Positions 1-10,793 of a stretch of DNA of 64,000 nucleotides are shown piece by piece. The position numbers were made by a program, and so were the translations under genes. A model generated the notes under the pieces. It searched no databases. It saw nothing but the letters and a program-made list of their open reading frames with translations, and was not told where the DNA came from. The first letter of the stretch is position 1. Each line of letters begins with the position of its first letter. The stretch is taken from positions 2,738,155-2,802,154 of the forward strand of contig NZ_CP042288.1 in the NCBI RefSeq assembly GCF_022559625.1, in the 5' to 3' direction. Source of the DNA: Aquisalinus flavus (GTDB lineage: Bacteria; Pseudomonadota; Alphaproteobacteria; Caulobacterales; Parvularculaceae).

Positions 1-802
1 CGCCGGCCTCTTCCATCTGGCCCGCGCCGATCTGCGCGACGGCATAGTCATATTGCGCGTGCAGATCGTCCGGGTTGGCCTCGGCCTTGTCGCGGGCCTC
101 GGCAAGGTCGGCGCCATCGCCGGCGGACAGGTCAAGGGCGGCTTTCGCGCTGGCGACGGCCTGCTCGCTGGCATGAGACTCGGGCATCTGGTCAAGAATC
201 TGCCGGGCCTGGTCGAGATTGCCCGACGCCATGTAGCAGCGGGCAAGACCGGCGAGCGCGCGCGAGTGCAGCTTGTCGTCTTCCTCGAGCATTTCGGCAA
301 CGCCGCCATAAAGCTGGGCCGCCGTGTTCAGGTCGCCATCATTGAAAGACTGGTCGGCGACGCTCAACGCTTCTTCCGGGTCCGGCCCGTCGCCCGGGGC
401 ACCGCCAAGACCCATCTGCTCGCCCGCCTGGAGCGCCCGTTGCAGGAAGGCGTTGATTTCGCTTTCCGGGATCGCGCCGGCAAAGCCGTCGACCGGGCGG
501 CCGGCGACAAACGCCATCACGGTCGGCACGGACTGGATGCGCAGCTGCTGGGCCAGCATCTGGTTCTGGTCGATATCGACCTTGACCATCTTCACCTTGC
601 CTTTCAGCGCGGTGACGGCCTTTTCCAGCATCGGGCCCAGCGTCTTGCACGGGCCGCACCAGGGTGCCCAGAAATCGACGATGACCGGCACTTCCTGGGA
701 GGCCTTCATCACATCGTCGGCAAAGCCCTCGATAGTGGTGTCCTTGATCAGGGTCTGTGCGGTTGCGGGGGCGTCCTTGCCGGCGCCGATAATGTCAGTC
801 AT
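1..802 (-). CDS. cnoX: Thioredoxin/TPR protein, CnoX-like (3' end outside window)
   Basis: The visible 267 residues begin with a thioredoxin fold carrying an intact WCGPC redox site (Cys49 and Cys52) and the usual SVPTV segment, followed by an alanine-rich helical region of TPR type. This domain order is that of CnoX/YbbN, a chaperone-like redoxin that protects proteins from oxidative damage. E. coli CnoX has lost the first cysteine, while alphaproteobacterial versions can keep both, as seen here, so real disulfide reductase activity is plausible. The start ATG at 802 gives the sequence MTDIIGAGKDAP and has a GGAGAA ribosome site just upstream. The gene runs off the left edge; the family is usually about 300 residues, so little is missing. 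Confidence 0.88.
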   Translation of the reverse strand, partial: MTDIIGAGKDAPATAQTLIKDTTIEGFADDVMKASQEVPVIVDFWAPWCGPCKTLGPMLEKAVTALKGKVKMVKVDIDQNQMLAQQLRIQSVPTVMAFVAGRPVDGFAGAIPESEINAFLQRALQAGEQMGLGGAPGDGPDPEEALSVADQSFNDGDLNTAAQLYGGVAEMLEEDDKLHSRALAGLARCYMASGNLDQARQILDQMPESHASEQAVASAKAALDLSAGDGADLAEARDKAEANPDDLHAQYDYAVAQIGAGQMEEAG

Positions 803-880
803 GGCTTGTTCTCCTTGCCGCCTACATGGCGCGGTGACGGGGCTAAAGCAAGAGGGGCATAGCCTGGGGCGCGACCGTTC

Positions 881-1390
881 TCAACCGAGGGGTTTTTCGA
901 GGGAGACCGTCTCCGCTTCATGGCCGCAATCGGCAATGAACCGCAACAGGCCCTCCGGCGAGACCGCCGTCGAGGCATTGTTCTCCAGCGGGTGAAACCA
1001 GACCGGATTGAAGACCATCATCTCCTGACCAAGAATGACCCGCGAGATCCGCCGGTCGCGGTCATTGATCAGGGCAAAGGGCGTGACCGAGCCGGGCGTT
1101 ACCCCAAGCACCGCTTCCATCAGCTCCGGCCTGCCGAAGGACAGCCGCCCCTGCGCCCCGATGGCCGGCCCCAGTGCCTTCAGGTCGATGCGCGTCTCGC
1201 CGAGGGCGACGATCAGGAACAGCGTACCCTTCTTGTCCTTGACGAACAGGTTCTTGGAATGCCCGCCGGCGAGGTCCCGTTTCAGGTGCTCGCCTTCCTC
1301 CACGGTGAAGACCGGCGGATGGTCGACCGTCCTGTGCCCGATGCCGAGCGCATCGAGCCGGGCGTAGAGGTCGTCACGGGTTGCCTGCAT
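881..1390 (-). CDS. Prolyl-tRNA editing protein, ProXp-ala/YbaK family
   Basis: This 169-residue protein matches the stand-alone YbaK/ProXp-ala fold that hydrolyses Ala mischarged on tRNA-Pro. Recognisable segments are [11 protein letters not shown] near residue 20, [12 protein letters not shown], and [14 protein letters not shown]; the Lys in the KNLFVKDKK segment is part of the conserved core of this family. The reading frame stays open much further upstream, but that extension is antisense to the tRNA-Gly gene and looks non-coding. I therefore use ATG 1390, whose product [13 protein letters not shown] starts like its relatives. It is a trans-editing factor acting in the cytoplasm. The neighbouring thioredoxin gene is transcribed in the same direction 78 bases downstream. 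Confidence 0.9.
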   Translation of the reverse strand: MQATRDDLYARLDALGIGHRTVDHPPVFTVEEGEHLKRDLAGGHSKNLFVKDKKGTLFLIVALGETRIDLKALGPAIGAQGRLSFGRPELMEAVLGVTPGSVTPFALINDRDRRISRVILGQEMMVFNPVWFHPLENNASTAVSPEGLLRFIADCGHEAETVSLEKPLG

Positions 1391-1524
1391 GATGGTGTCA
1401 CCCCTCCTGTATGATGTCCTGCTTAACCGGCATGGCGAAAAATTCAAACCTGCCGGAAAATTTTCTCTTGCAAGTGCGCTTCGCTTGCGCTTTAAGACGG
1501 GCTCGCCGATCAACCCGGCAGTGA

Positions 1525-1599
1525 GCGGGCGTAGCTCAGGGGTAGAGCATAACCTTGCCAAGGTTAGGGTCGGGCGTTCGAATCGCCTCGCCCGCTCCA
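1525..1599 (+). tRNA. tRNA-Gly (anticodon GCC)
   Basis: A full cloverleaf can be drawn: 7-bp acceptor stem GCGGGCG (1525-1531) with CGCCCGC (1589-1595), D arm around GCTC/GAGC, anticodon stem TAACC/GGTTA with a seven-base loop TTGCCAA holding GCC at 1557-1559, and a T arm with GTTCGAATC. The discriminator T is followed by an encoded CCA (1597-1599). No integrase gene or repeated tRNA 3' end is visible nearby. Confidence 0.97.
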
Positions 1600-1716
1600 T
1601 TTTTCTTCCTTCTTCACAAACCCGTCAGACCACCCTCCAGGGTGCGTCTCTGCGTGAACTATCCATCCCTGCGGCTGTAAGGATTTCATGAACAGTTATT
1701 CATGAGAGGAAGACCC

Positions 1717-3063
1717 ATGCGCGCCATCCTGCTTTCCACCACCGCCCTCCTGCTCGCGGCTTGCGGCAATGATGTTGCCAGCGATGCCGATAGGAATTCC
1801 GATAGCGACGAGATGAACATGGCCGCCGCTGACAGCCCGGCCAATTCCACCGATACCGGCGACATGGCGGCTGCCGACATGACCGCGACGGGTATCGCAG
1901 ACAATCCCGGCGTTGCCGATACCATGAATGGGGAACCCGTTCCGCAGGGCGAGCCGAACGTGCCGAGCCAGACGCCGGCCTTCCCCGGCCAGACCCGCGC
2001 GCCGCAATCGGACTCTGGCGTTACCCTGCAGGCGGAGGAAATCGCCGGCTTCGACGAGCCATGGGGCATGGCGCTGCTGCCTGATGGCGCAGCCCTTGTG
2101 ACCGAACGCGGCGGCGACCTCTACATGGTCAGCGCCGCCGGTGAAAAATCATCGCCGATCACCGGCGTGCCGGAAGTCGACAATCGCGATCAGGGCGGCT
2201 TGCTCGACATTGCGATCAGTCCGGACTTTTCCAGCGATCGCATGGTCTATATCGCCTTCTCGGAGCCGCGTGGCGACAATGAGAACGGCACGTCGCTGGC
2301 GCGCGGCACCCTGTCAGAGGACATGACGGCGCTTGAAAATGTGGAAGTGATCTTCCAGCAAATGCCGTCCTGGGAATCGACCAAGCACTTCGGCAACAAT
2401 ATCGAGTTCGATGGCGACGGGCATCTCTTTCTCACGCTTGGCGAACGCTCCCTGCCGGAGCCGCGCCAGCTGGCCCAGGATCTCGACGCCCATCTCGGCA
2501 AGGTCGTGCGCCTGAACATGGATGGCACGGCGCCCGACGGCAATCCGTTTACGGATCGTGACGGAGCCCTGCCCGAGATCTGGTCCTACGGCCACCGCAA
2601 CATACAGGGCGCGGATATCCATCCGGAGACAGGCCGGTTGTGGACGATCGAGCATGGCCCCGCCGGTGGCGACGAGATCAATATTCCCTCGGCCGGGACC
2701 AATTACGGCTGGCCGGTCGTCACCTATGGCGAGGACTATGATGGCACGCCCATCGGTGACGGCATCACCGAGCGGGAAGGCATGGCCCAGCCGGTCTATT
2801 ACTGGGACCCGGTCATCGCTCCCGGTGACATGGTCTTCTATGAAGGCGCGATGTTCGCCGACTGGCAGGGTGATCTGCTCGTCGCGTCGCTCAAGCCCGG
2901 CGCCATTGTCCGCCTCGAGCTCGATGGCGAGCGCATTGTCGGTGAGGAGCGCCTGCTTACGGACCTTGCCCGGATCCGCGACATTGACGTCGACAAGGAC
3001 GGCTCCCTCCTTATTCTGACCGACGAGACCAATGGCGGGCTCTACCGCGTCACGCCTGAATAG
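1717..3063 (+). CDS. PQQ-dependent sugar dehydrogenase-like lipoprotein
   Basis: The 448-residue product starts with a lipoprotein signal ending in LLLAAC (lipid Cys16), then an acidic, low-complexity linker of about 70 residues, then a six-bladed beta-propeller of the soluble aldose sugar dehydrogenase family (PQQ/GSDH type). Typical family segments include EPWGMALLPDG, DNRDQGGLLDIA, the GHRNIQG segment with the following HPETGRLW, EHGPAGGDEIN and GTNYGWPVVTYG. The reaction is expected to be oxidation of aldoses with PQQ and calcium at the periplasmic side of a membrane. An ATG at 1702 is also in frame, but ATG 1717 has a GAGAGGAAG ribosome site and gives a clean signal sequence. No PQQ synthesis genes are seen in the window. 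Confidence 0.87.
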   Translation: MRAILLSTTALLLAACGNDVASDADRNSDSDEMNMAAADSPANSTDTGDMAAADMTATGIADNPGVADTMNGEPVPQGEPNVPSQTPAFPGQTRAPQSDSGVTLQAEEIAGFDEPWGMALLPDGAALVTERGGDLYMVSAAGEKSSPITGVPEVDNRDQGGLLDIAISPDFSSDRMVYIAFSEPRGDNENGTSLARGTLSEDMTALENVEVIFQQMPSWESTKHFGNNIEFDGDGHLFLTLGERSLPEPRQLAQDLDAHLGKVVRLNMDGTAPDGNPFTDRDGALPEIWSYGHRNIQGADIHPETGRLWTIEHGPAGGDEINIPSAGTNYGWPVVTYGEDYDGTPIGDGITEREGMAQPVYYWDPVIAPGDMVFYEGAMFADWQGDLLVASLKPGAIVRLELDGERIVGEERLLTDLARIRDIDVDKDGSLLILTDETNGGLYRVTPE

Positions 3064-3088
3064 GCTTCAGGCCGGGAACGGGCGTTCT

Positions 3089-3106
3089 GGCAGAAGTGTT
3101 TCTGCC
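3089..3106 (+). terminator. Short hairpin between two genes
   Basis: GGCAGAA and TTCTGCC form a 7-bp stem with a GTGT loop just after the sugar dehydrogenase stop codon and just before the ribosome site of the ATP-grasp gene. There is no T run, so it may be an attenuator-like or processing structure and not a terminator. Confidence 0.3.
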
Positions 3107-3123
3107 TGCGAGAGGTAAATATC

Positions 3124-4449
3124 ATGTCCAAGGAAAAACAACCGCCGGCCGGCCGGGTCATCATCCCTTATGGCCGCTCGCTGATGTCGCTGGTCGCGGC
3201 GCATTCGCTGGCGCGCCAAAATATCGAGGTGATCGGTTGTGATGATGTCGACTTCACCGTGCTGTCCTTCTCGCGCTACACATCCCATAATTTCGTCCAT
3301 GCGAACCATGACGAGGAGCCGGAAAAATTTCTCGACGACATGGAAAAAAATATCCGCAAATACAAGCCGGAGGATGACCGCCCCTATATCCTCATGCCGA
3401 TGTTCCGTGAAACCGTCCTGCTCGCAGAGAACAAGGATCGTTTCGCGGGACTGATCGAGATTGCCGCGCCGGATGGCGCGTCGATCGGCATGGTCAGTCC
3501 GAAGCACAAGCTGGTCGACACGGCCCGCGATGCCGGCGCCGCCATTCCGGAAACGCGCCAGCCCAGGGACCTCGACGATTTTGCGGCAATGCTCGACGAC
3601 ATCCCCCTGCCGGCAGTGATCAAGCCGGTCGATGGCGTCGGCGGGCGCGGTATCAGCTTCTGCAAGACGAAGGAGGAGCTCGACAAGGGTTATCGCAAGC
3701 TGGCTGGGAAGGAAACGATCATGCCGCTGATCCAGGAAGCGGTCGACGGCAGCGATTACTGCATGACCGGCCTGTTCCGCGATGGCGAGCTTCTTGCGCA
3801 CATGGCGTATACGAACCTTCAGACCTTCCCGAAGGAGTCCGGTGCCGGTGTCATGCGCGAGACGGTCGAGGACGATCTTTTCGCCGAAGAGGTCAGGAAG
3901 CTGATGAAGCCGACAGGCTGGACCGGCGTCGCCGAGATCGATTTCCGCTGGACCGGCAAACAGGAGGACCGTCCGAAACTGATCGAGGTCAATCCGCGCT
4001 TCTGGGCCGGGCTGTTTCAATCGGTCGATTCCGGGGTCGACTATCCATGGCTGCTCTACCAGATGATCGTCACGGGCGAGGTGCCGGAGCACCAGGAAGC
4101 CGAGATCGGGCACAAGACCCGCGTTCCCGGCTTCTGGGCGGCGGAAGCCTTGATCGAGGCGTTTGACGAGGAAAAGGATTTCAGCCGTGTCTCCGCGGCG
4201 TGGCGCAAGGTGAAGGCGACCTTTTCCGATCATCAGTATCAGGATACGGTCAAGTATCTGGGCGCGCTGTTCTCCGAGGCGACCAATCTTGACGATGCCG
4301 CCTTCGTCCTGAAGGACCGGTTCCATTCCGCCCGTGAGGCGGAGAGTGAGTTGCAGCTGAAGAAAGACCCAATGACCTCCCTCGGCGTCTTCTATGTGCT
4401 CGGCTCGCTCATCCGGCATGGCAAGCTGCCGCCGGAGATCAAGGGCTGA
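3124..4449 (+). CDS. ATP-grasp ligase, substrate unknown
   Basis: This 441-residue protein has the ATP-grasp architecture: a Rossmann-like N-terminal part (IIPYGRSLMSLVAAHSL), a central ATP-binding part with the glycine-rich loop VIKPVDGVGGRGISF, and a C-terminal part with the metal-binding segment LIEVNPRFWAG. Enzymes of this fold activate a carboxylate as acyl phosphate and join it to an amine or thiol. It most resembles the carboxylate-amine ligase branch and not the biotin or purine enzymes. A glutamine-amidotransferase-fold hydrolase starts three bases after its stop and a nitroreductase follows, so these three likely form one operon. GAGAGG precedes the ATG. The substrate cannot be told from sequence. 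Confidence 0.82.
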   Translation: MSKEKQPPAGRVIIPYGRSLMSLVAAHSLARQNIEVIGCDDVDFTVLSFSRYTSHNFVHANHDEEPEKFLDDMEKNIRKYKPEDDRPYILMPMFRETVLLAENKDRFAGLIEIAAPDGASIGMVSPKHKLVDTARDAGAAIPETRQPRDLDDFAAMLDDIPLPAVIKPVDGVGGRGISFCKTKEELDKGYRKLAGKETIMPLIQEAVDGSDYCMTGLFRDGELLAHMAYTNLQTFPKESGAGVMRETVEDDLFAEEVRKLMKPTGWTGVAEIDFRWTGKQEDRPKLIEVNPRFWAGLFQSVDSGVDYPWLLYQMIVTGEVPEHQEAEIGHKTRVPGFWAAEALIEAFDEEKDFSRVSAAWRKVKATFSDHQYQDTVKYLGALFSEATNLDDAAFVLKDRFHSAREAESELQLKKDPMTSLGVFYVLGSLIRHGKLPPEIKG

Positions 4450-4452
4450 TCC

Positions 4453-5151
4453 ATGAGCCGTCCGTGCATTGGCATAACAAAGCCGGAGATGGGCGATAAC
4501 GCGGCCTATCGCGCAATCAGGCTGGCGGTAATGCTGGCCGGCGGCGAGACGGTGAACATGAATGCCGGCACAAGCTGGCGCGAGATGCCGCTTGATGGCC
4601 TCATCGTCGGCGGCGGCAGCGACATCTTTCCCGAGCACTACGATGCAGAGGCAATCGAGACCGCGACCTATGACCACGGCCGCGACGAGATGGAAATGTA
4701 CTGGGCCCGCCGCGCGCGGGAGGAGAACGTGCCCGTTCTCGGTATCTGTCGCGGCGCGCAACTGCTGAATGTTGCCCATGGCGGCAGCCTGCACCACGAT
4801 CTGGCGGGGACTTATGAGAACGCGGAGTATCCCACGGGCTTCTGGGCACATACTTTCTTCCGCAAGACGATCAATGTCGAGCAAGGGTCACTGCTTGCGG
4901 GCATACTCGGTACACGGCGGACACAGGTAAACTCTCTGCATCGCAAGGCGATAGACCGGGTTGGCGATGGCCTGCGCGTGACGGCGCGGGAGGAGAACGG
5001 CATCGTCCAGGCAATCGAGGACCCGACCCGGCGCTTCTATCTCGGTGTCCAGTTCCACCCGGAATTCCTGATCTACCGGTCGCGGTTCATGAACCTTTTC
5101 CGCCGTCTCGTTGAGGCCGCCCGCGCCGACAGGCCTGCCGGGGACGATTGA
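4453..5151 (+). CDS. Gamma-glutamyl-gamma-aminobutyrate hydrolase family (peptidase C26)
   Basis: The 232-residue product is a class I glutamine amidotransferase-fold hydrolase of the PuuD/C26 branch. The nucleophile elbow is GICRGAQLLNV with the catalytic Cys, and the His/Glu of the triad lie in VQFHPEF near the C-terminus. PuuD-type enzymes cut gamma-glutamyl bonds, for example in gamma-glutamyl-GABA. The tight spacing to the upstream ATP-grasp ligase suggests the two act in one pathway, perhaps gamma-glutamylation followed by removal of glutamate, which is inference. Unlike PuuD operons there is no glutamine synthetase-like PuuA here; the ATP-grasp protein could fill that role. Confidence 0.85.
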   Translation: MSRPCIGITKPEMGDNAAYRAIRLAVMLAGGETVNMNAGTSWREMPLDGLIVGGGSDIFPEHYDAEAIETATYDHGRDEMEMYWARRAREENVPVLGICRGAQLLNVAHGGSLHHDLAGTYENAEYPTGFWAHTFFRKTINVEQGSLLAGILGTRRTQVNSLHRKAIDRVGDGLRVTAREENGIVQAIEDPTRRFYLGVQFHPEFLIYRSRFMNLFRRLVEAARADRPAGDD

Positions 5152-5198
5152 CACGGTGTTGCCGTTACCCTTCCCTGTGCGGGTTGAAAGGACGGGCA

Positions 5199-5891
5199 AT
5201 GGATAGGGCTACACAGACCGTGCCGGTGACGAAGGCCGTGCAACAGCGCCGCTCGATCAGGGCCTATACGGACCAACCGGTGCCGCGCGAGGTGATCGAG
5301 GAAATCCTGACGCTCGCCGCCCGCGCACCCTCCGGCGGCAATCTCCAGCCATGGTATGTCCATGTCGTTACGGGCGAGGCTCTCGGCCGGTTGAAGGCCC
5401 GCATGAAGGACGCCATCGCCGCTAATCCGGCGGGGGAGGGCAGCGAGTTCGATATCTACCCAAAGAGCCTTGGCGAGCCATGGCGCGGACGGCGGCAGAA
5501 AGTCGGCGAGGACCTCTATGCCCGTCTCGGTATCGAGCGGAGCAACAGGCTGGGCCGGATGCTGCAGTTTTCCCGCAATTACGAGTTCTTCGGCGCGCCG
5601 GCCGGGCTGTTCTTTTCAATCGACCGGCAAATGGGCCTGCCGCAATTCGCGCATCTGGGCATGTTCATGCAGACCATCGCCCTGCTGGCGGTGGAACGCG
5701 GCCTGTCGACCTGCATGCAGGAGGCCTGGGCCGCCTTCCCGAAAACTGTTGGCGATTTCCTTGATCTCGGCGACGATCGGCGCCTTTATTGCGGCATGGC
5801 GCTGGGCCATGCCGACCCCGATGCTCCTGAAAACAGCCTGCGGACAGAGCGCGTCGCGCCGGCCGGGTTTGCGGCCTTTCTCAAGGACTGA
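5199..5891 (+). CDS. Nitroreductase family protein (FMN-dependent)
   Basis: The 230-residue protein shows the nitroreductase signature: VQQRRSIRAYTDQPV at the N-terminus for FMN phosphate contacts, ARAPSGGNLQPWYVHV, and a C-terminal GMALGHAD segment. Members reduce nitro groups, quinones or enones with NAD(P)H; the natural substrate is not known. The frame is open from 5148 but ATG 5199 has a GAAAGGACG ribosome site and begins just before the conserved region. It lies 47 bases downstream of the C26 hydrolase and probably belongs to the same transcript. Confidence 0.87.
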   Translation: MDRATQTVPVTKAVQQRRSIRAYTDQPVPREVIEEILTLAARAPSGGNLQPWYVHVVTGEALGRLKARMKDAIAANPAGEGSEFDIYPKSLGEPWRGRRQKVGEDLYARLGIERSNRLGRMLQFSRNYEFFGAPAGLFFSIDRQMGLPQFAHLGMFMQTIALLAVERGLSTCMQEAWAAFPKTVGDFLDLGDDRRLYCGMALGHADPDAPENSLRTERVAPAGFAAFLKD

Positions 5892-6001
5892 CGAAGTCGC
5901 GACCATCCGAAGCGCAAAAAAGTGTGCCATCAGCGCCAAACCCCTCTTGCTGCACCGCAACAGTGACGGCATAAGAGGAAAAAATACCAAGGATAAGAGT
6001 C

Positions 6002-6541
6002 ATGGACCTGAGTAAGATTCCCGCCGGCAAGAACCCGCCGGAAGACATCAATGTCGTCATCGAAGTGCCGCTCGGCGGCGAGCCGATCAAATACGAGATC
6101 GACAAGGCCTCCGGCGCGATGTTCGTCGACCGCTACCTCTATACCTCCATGCGCTATCCCTGCAATTACGGCTTCGTGCCGCATACGCTGGCCGATGACG
6201 GCGACGCCGTCGACATCATGGTTCTGGGGCAGCGCCCGCTGGTGCCCGGCGCTGTCGTGCGCGCGCGTCCGATCGGCGTCCTGATCATGGAAGACGAGGC
6301 TGGCCAGGATGAGAAAATCCTTGCCGCACCGCATCACAAGCTGACCCGCTATTACGACAACATCAACACCTATGAGGATGTCCAGTCGATCCTGCTCGAG
6401 CGCATCCAGCATTTCTTCGAGCACTACAAGGATCTGGAAACCGACAAGTGGGTGAAGGTCAAGGAATGGCAGTCGCGCGAGGTGGCGATGCGCCTGATCG
6501 CCGAGGGCGTCGAAAACGAAATCCGCGCCAGGAAGGGCTGA
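6002..6541 (+). CDS. ppa: Soluble inorganic pyrophosphatase, family I
   Basis: At 179 residues this matches bacterial family I pyrophosphatases. The active site is clear: the acidic segment DDGDAVDIMV, EIDKASGAMFVDRYL with its substrate Lys/Arg, and the C-terminal KWVKVKEW segment. It hydrolyses pyrophosphate from biosynthesis in the cytoplasm with Mg2+. The ATG has an AAGGATAAG ribosome site. The membrane-bound pyrophosphatase gene follows 133 bases later, so the cell has both a heat-releasing and an energy-conserving enzyme for the same compound. Confidence 0.96.
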   Translation: MDLSKIPAGKNPPEDINVVIEVPLGGEPIKYEIDKASGAMFVDRYLYTSMRYPCNYGFVPHTLADDGDAVDIMVLGQRPLVPGAVVRARPIGVLIMEDEAGQDEKILAAPHHKLTRYYDNINTYEDVQSILLERIQHFFEHYKDLETDKWVKVKEWQSREVAMRLIAEGVENEIRARKG

Positions 6542-6616
6542 CACGGGTTAACGCCTTGAGCTGCCTTCAATAATCGTTTGATTTTGGCCCCGGCCTTTGT
6601 CACTCTCCGCTGTTAA

Positions 6617-6634
6617 AGAGCCGCTAAAGGCTCT
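6617..6634 (+). terminator. Hairpin between ppa and hppA
   Basis: AGAGCC and GGCTCT form a 6-bp stem with a six-base loop 75 bases after the ppa stop codon. No T run follows, so termination is possible but unproven; it could also be part of the hppA leader. Confidence 0.3.
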
Positions 6635-6674
6635 CTAACATATAGCTGGCTGTATAAAGCTGGGGAGGATCGTT

Positions 6675-8807
<2,133 letters not shown>

Positions 8808-8853
8808 GAAACACAGCCCTTGGCCTTTGCGGCCTTGATCGTTACATGATGGG

Positions 8854-8878
8854 AAGCCCTGGCGGTGCCGGGGCTTTT
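8854..8878 (+). terminator. Rho-independent terminator after hppA
   Basis: AAGCCCTGGC and GCCGGGGCTT form a 10-bp stem (one T-G pair) with a GGT loop, followed by a short TT. It sits between hppA and the phosphatase gene and overlaps an in-frame ATG at 8865, which argues that the phosphatase starts further downstream. Confidence 0.75.
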
Positions 8879-8897
8879 CGCTTGTTGGGAGGCTCTT

Positions 8898-9596
8898 TTG
8901 GTCAAGGCCATCATATTCGATTGCGACGGCGTGCTGGTCGATTCCGAGATCGTCGGGCTCGATGATGTCGTGGTCTATCTGGCAGAGCATGGCTTCGAGT
9001 GGGATGCGAAGCACCTCATCTCGACCTTCACCGGCATGCGCGACGACGTCTTCTCCGCCGCCCTGCGCGCCGAATATGAGCGTATTCTCGGCCGCCCGGC
9101 GAGCGACGCCGAAGCCCATGCCCTGTTCGAGGGGCTGGTCGACAAGCGCCGTGCCAAGCGCGACACGCTGCAGCCGGTGCCGGGCGCTGAGAAATCCGTC
9201 AGGGCGGTCAAGGCGCTCGACGGTATCCGCACCGCCGTCGCGTCGTCCTCGCGCATGGTCTATCTCGACCGCAAGCTGAAGCATTGCGGGCTGTGGGACT
9301 ATTTCGCGCCTGATGTGTACTCCGCCGAGGCTGTCGCCCACGGCAAGCCGGCGCCCGATATCTTTCTGTACACGGCAGAGCGGATCGGCATCGATCCCGC
9401 CGACTGCCTCGTGATCGAGGATGCCCATCACGGCGTTGCTGCGGCGAAGGCGGCAGGCATGGCGGTCTGGGGTTTCACCGGTGGCGGCCACTGCTTCGAG
9501 GGTCATGGCGAAACCCTGTCCGAGGCCGGCGCCGCCCGCGTTGTCGAGCACCATGATGTGCTTGCTGCAATGCTGGGCCAGATCGACCGCCAGTGA
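8898..9596 (+). CDS. HAD superfamily phosphatase, phosphoglycolate phosphatase-like
   Basis: The protein begins with the HAD motif I IIFDCDGVLVDSE (nucleophile Asp8 and acid/base Asp10 counted from the chosen start), has motif II in the AVASSS segment, the motif III Lys in HGKPAPDIF and motif IV in VIEDAHHG. A helical cap lies between motifs I and II, as in subclass IA phosphatases and beta-phosphoglucomutases. I chose TTG 8898 because GGGAGG is five bases before it and because the upstream ATG 8865 lies inside the hppA terminator. The length is then 232 residues. Substrate is unknown; sugar phosphates or phosphoglycolate are typical for this group. Confidence 0.85.
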   Translation: MVKAIIFDCDGVLVDSEIVGLDDVVVYLAEHGFEWDAKHLISTFTGMRDDVFSAALRAEYERILGRPASDAEAHALFEGLVDKRRAKRDTLQPVPGAEKSVRAVKALDGIRTAVASSSRMVYLDRKLKHCGLWDYFAPDVYSAEAVAHGKPAPDIFLYTAERIGIDPADCLVIEDAHHGVAAAKAAGMAVWGFTGGGHCFEGHGETLSEAGAARVVEHHDVLAAMLGQIDRQ

Positions 9597-9635
9597 CGAG
9601 TTGACGACAGCTTCGTCTCCCGCCACTGTCGCGCC

Positions 9636-10688
9636 ATGCTGTTTACATCCGATAACTGGGCCGGGGTTCACCCGGCGATCATGAACGCGATTGCCGAGGC
9701 CAATGACGGCTCCGTGCCCGCCTATGGCAATGACGCGCTGTCCAGGCGCGTGACTTCGAGGTTCGAGGAGATCTTCGAGCACGAGTGCCATGTCTTTTTC
9801 GCCTCGACCGGCGGCGCAGCGAACGGGCTCGCCCTGTCGCAACTGGTCCCGCCTTATGGCGGTACGTTCTGCCACGAGGTCTCCCATGTGCAGATGGACG
9901 AGTGCGGCACGCCGGAATTCTATTCCGGCGGCGCCAAGCTGCTGACCCTGCCCGGCAGGGATGCCAAGCTGACGGCGGCGGCGGTAGAGGAGGGGATGCG
10001 CTTCTACACCCCGCCCATGACCCACCACGTCCTCCCAAAGGCGGTTTCGCTGACGCAGGTGACGGAAGCCGGCACGGTCTATACGCCCGACGAGATCGGT
10101 GCGATCGGCGAGGTGGCGAAGCGCCATAACCTGAAAGTCCACATGGACGGCGCGCGGTTCTCCAACGCCATCGCGACGCTCGGTTGCGCGCCGGCCGATG
10201 TCACCTGGCGGGCCGGGGTCGACGTGTTGTGCTTCGGCGCGACCAAGAACGGGGCCCTGTGCGCCGAGGCGGTGGTCTTCTTCGACAAGGCGCATACGGA
10301 AGAGTTTGCCTGGCGGCACAAGCGCGCCGGGCACGTCTGGTCCAAGGCCCGGTTCATGGCGGCCCAGTGGGAGGCGTTTCTGAGCAACGACCTCTGGCTC
10401 GACCTTGCCGGCAATGCCAATGCCATGGCGGCGCGGCTGGGCGACCGGCTCGGCGCGCTGCCGGGCATCACCATCGCCCACCCGGTGCAGGCGAATGAAG
10501 TCTTCCTCACCTTTCCGGATGGCGTGGCGCAGCAACTGCTGGATCAAGGCGCGCAATTCTATGACTGGGTCTATCCCGGCGATGAATGGAACGGACAGCT
10601 GAAACGGCTGGTGACGAATTATGTCACGAGCGAGCAGGAAGTGGACAAGTTCATCGATCTGGTCGGGCGGACGATCGGCAACAGCTGA
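9636..10688 (+). CDS. ltaE: Low-specificity L-threonine aldolase / beta-eliminating lyase family
   Basis: This 350-residue PLP enzyme of fold type I shows SDNWAGVHPAIMNAI at its start, the cofactor-stacking region FFASTGGAANGLAL, the Asp-containing VHMDGARFSNA and the Schiff-base lysine in FGATKNGAL (Lys204). Threonine aldolases split L-threonine or L-allo-threonine to glycine and acetaldehyde. It is close in length to the family norm of 330-350. The ATG has no strong ribosome site. It follows the HAD gene by 39 bases on the same strand. Some relatives are tryptophanase-like lyases, but the conserved segments favour the aldolase group. Confidence 0.88.
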   Translation: MLFTSDNWAGVHPAIMNAIAEANDGSVPAYGNDALSRRVTSRFEEIFEHECHVFFASTGGAANGLALSQLVPPYGGTFCHEVSHVQMDECGTPEFYSGGAKLLTLPGRDAKLTAAAVEEGMRFYTPPMTHHVLPKAVSLTQVTEAGTVYTPDEIGAIGEVAKRHNLKVHMDGARFSNAIATLGCAPADVTWRAGVDVLCFGATKNGALCAEAVVFFDKAHTEEFAWRHKRAGHVWSKARFMAAQWEAFLSNDLWLDLAGNANAMAARLGDRLGALPGITIAHPVQANEVFLTFPDGVAQQLLDQGAQFYDWVYPGDEWNGQLKRLVTNYVTSEQEVDKFIDLVGRTIGNS

Positions 10689-10793
10689 CGCGGGTCAGTC
10701 TTCCGCACCTGTACAAGCTTTAACAATCCGGTCCTTGTGTCTGCCCGGCCAACTACTATATCAATCGTACTTGAGGGCAGAGGAGAGGTTTCC

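Noticed and set aside
1525-1599. tRNA-Gly as integration site of a mobile element
   Set aside because: No integrase gene and no repeated tRNA 3' end were found nearby.
1391-1600. Upstream extension of the ProXp-ala gene
   Set aside because: It would run antisense through tRNA-Gly; the conserved protein begins at 1390.
3067-4884. Minus-strand open frame of about 600 codons opposite the ATP-grasp gene
   Set aside because: Shadow frame with atypical composition; the plus strand encodes clear enzyme motifs.
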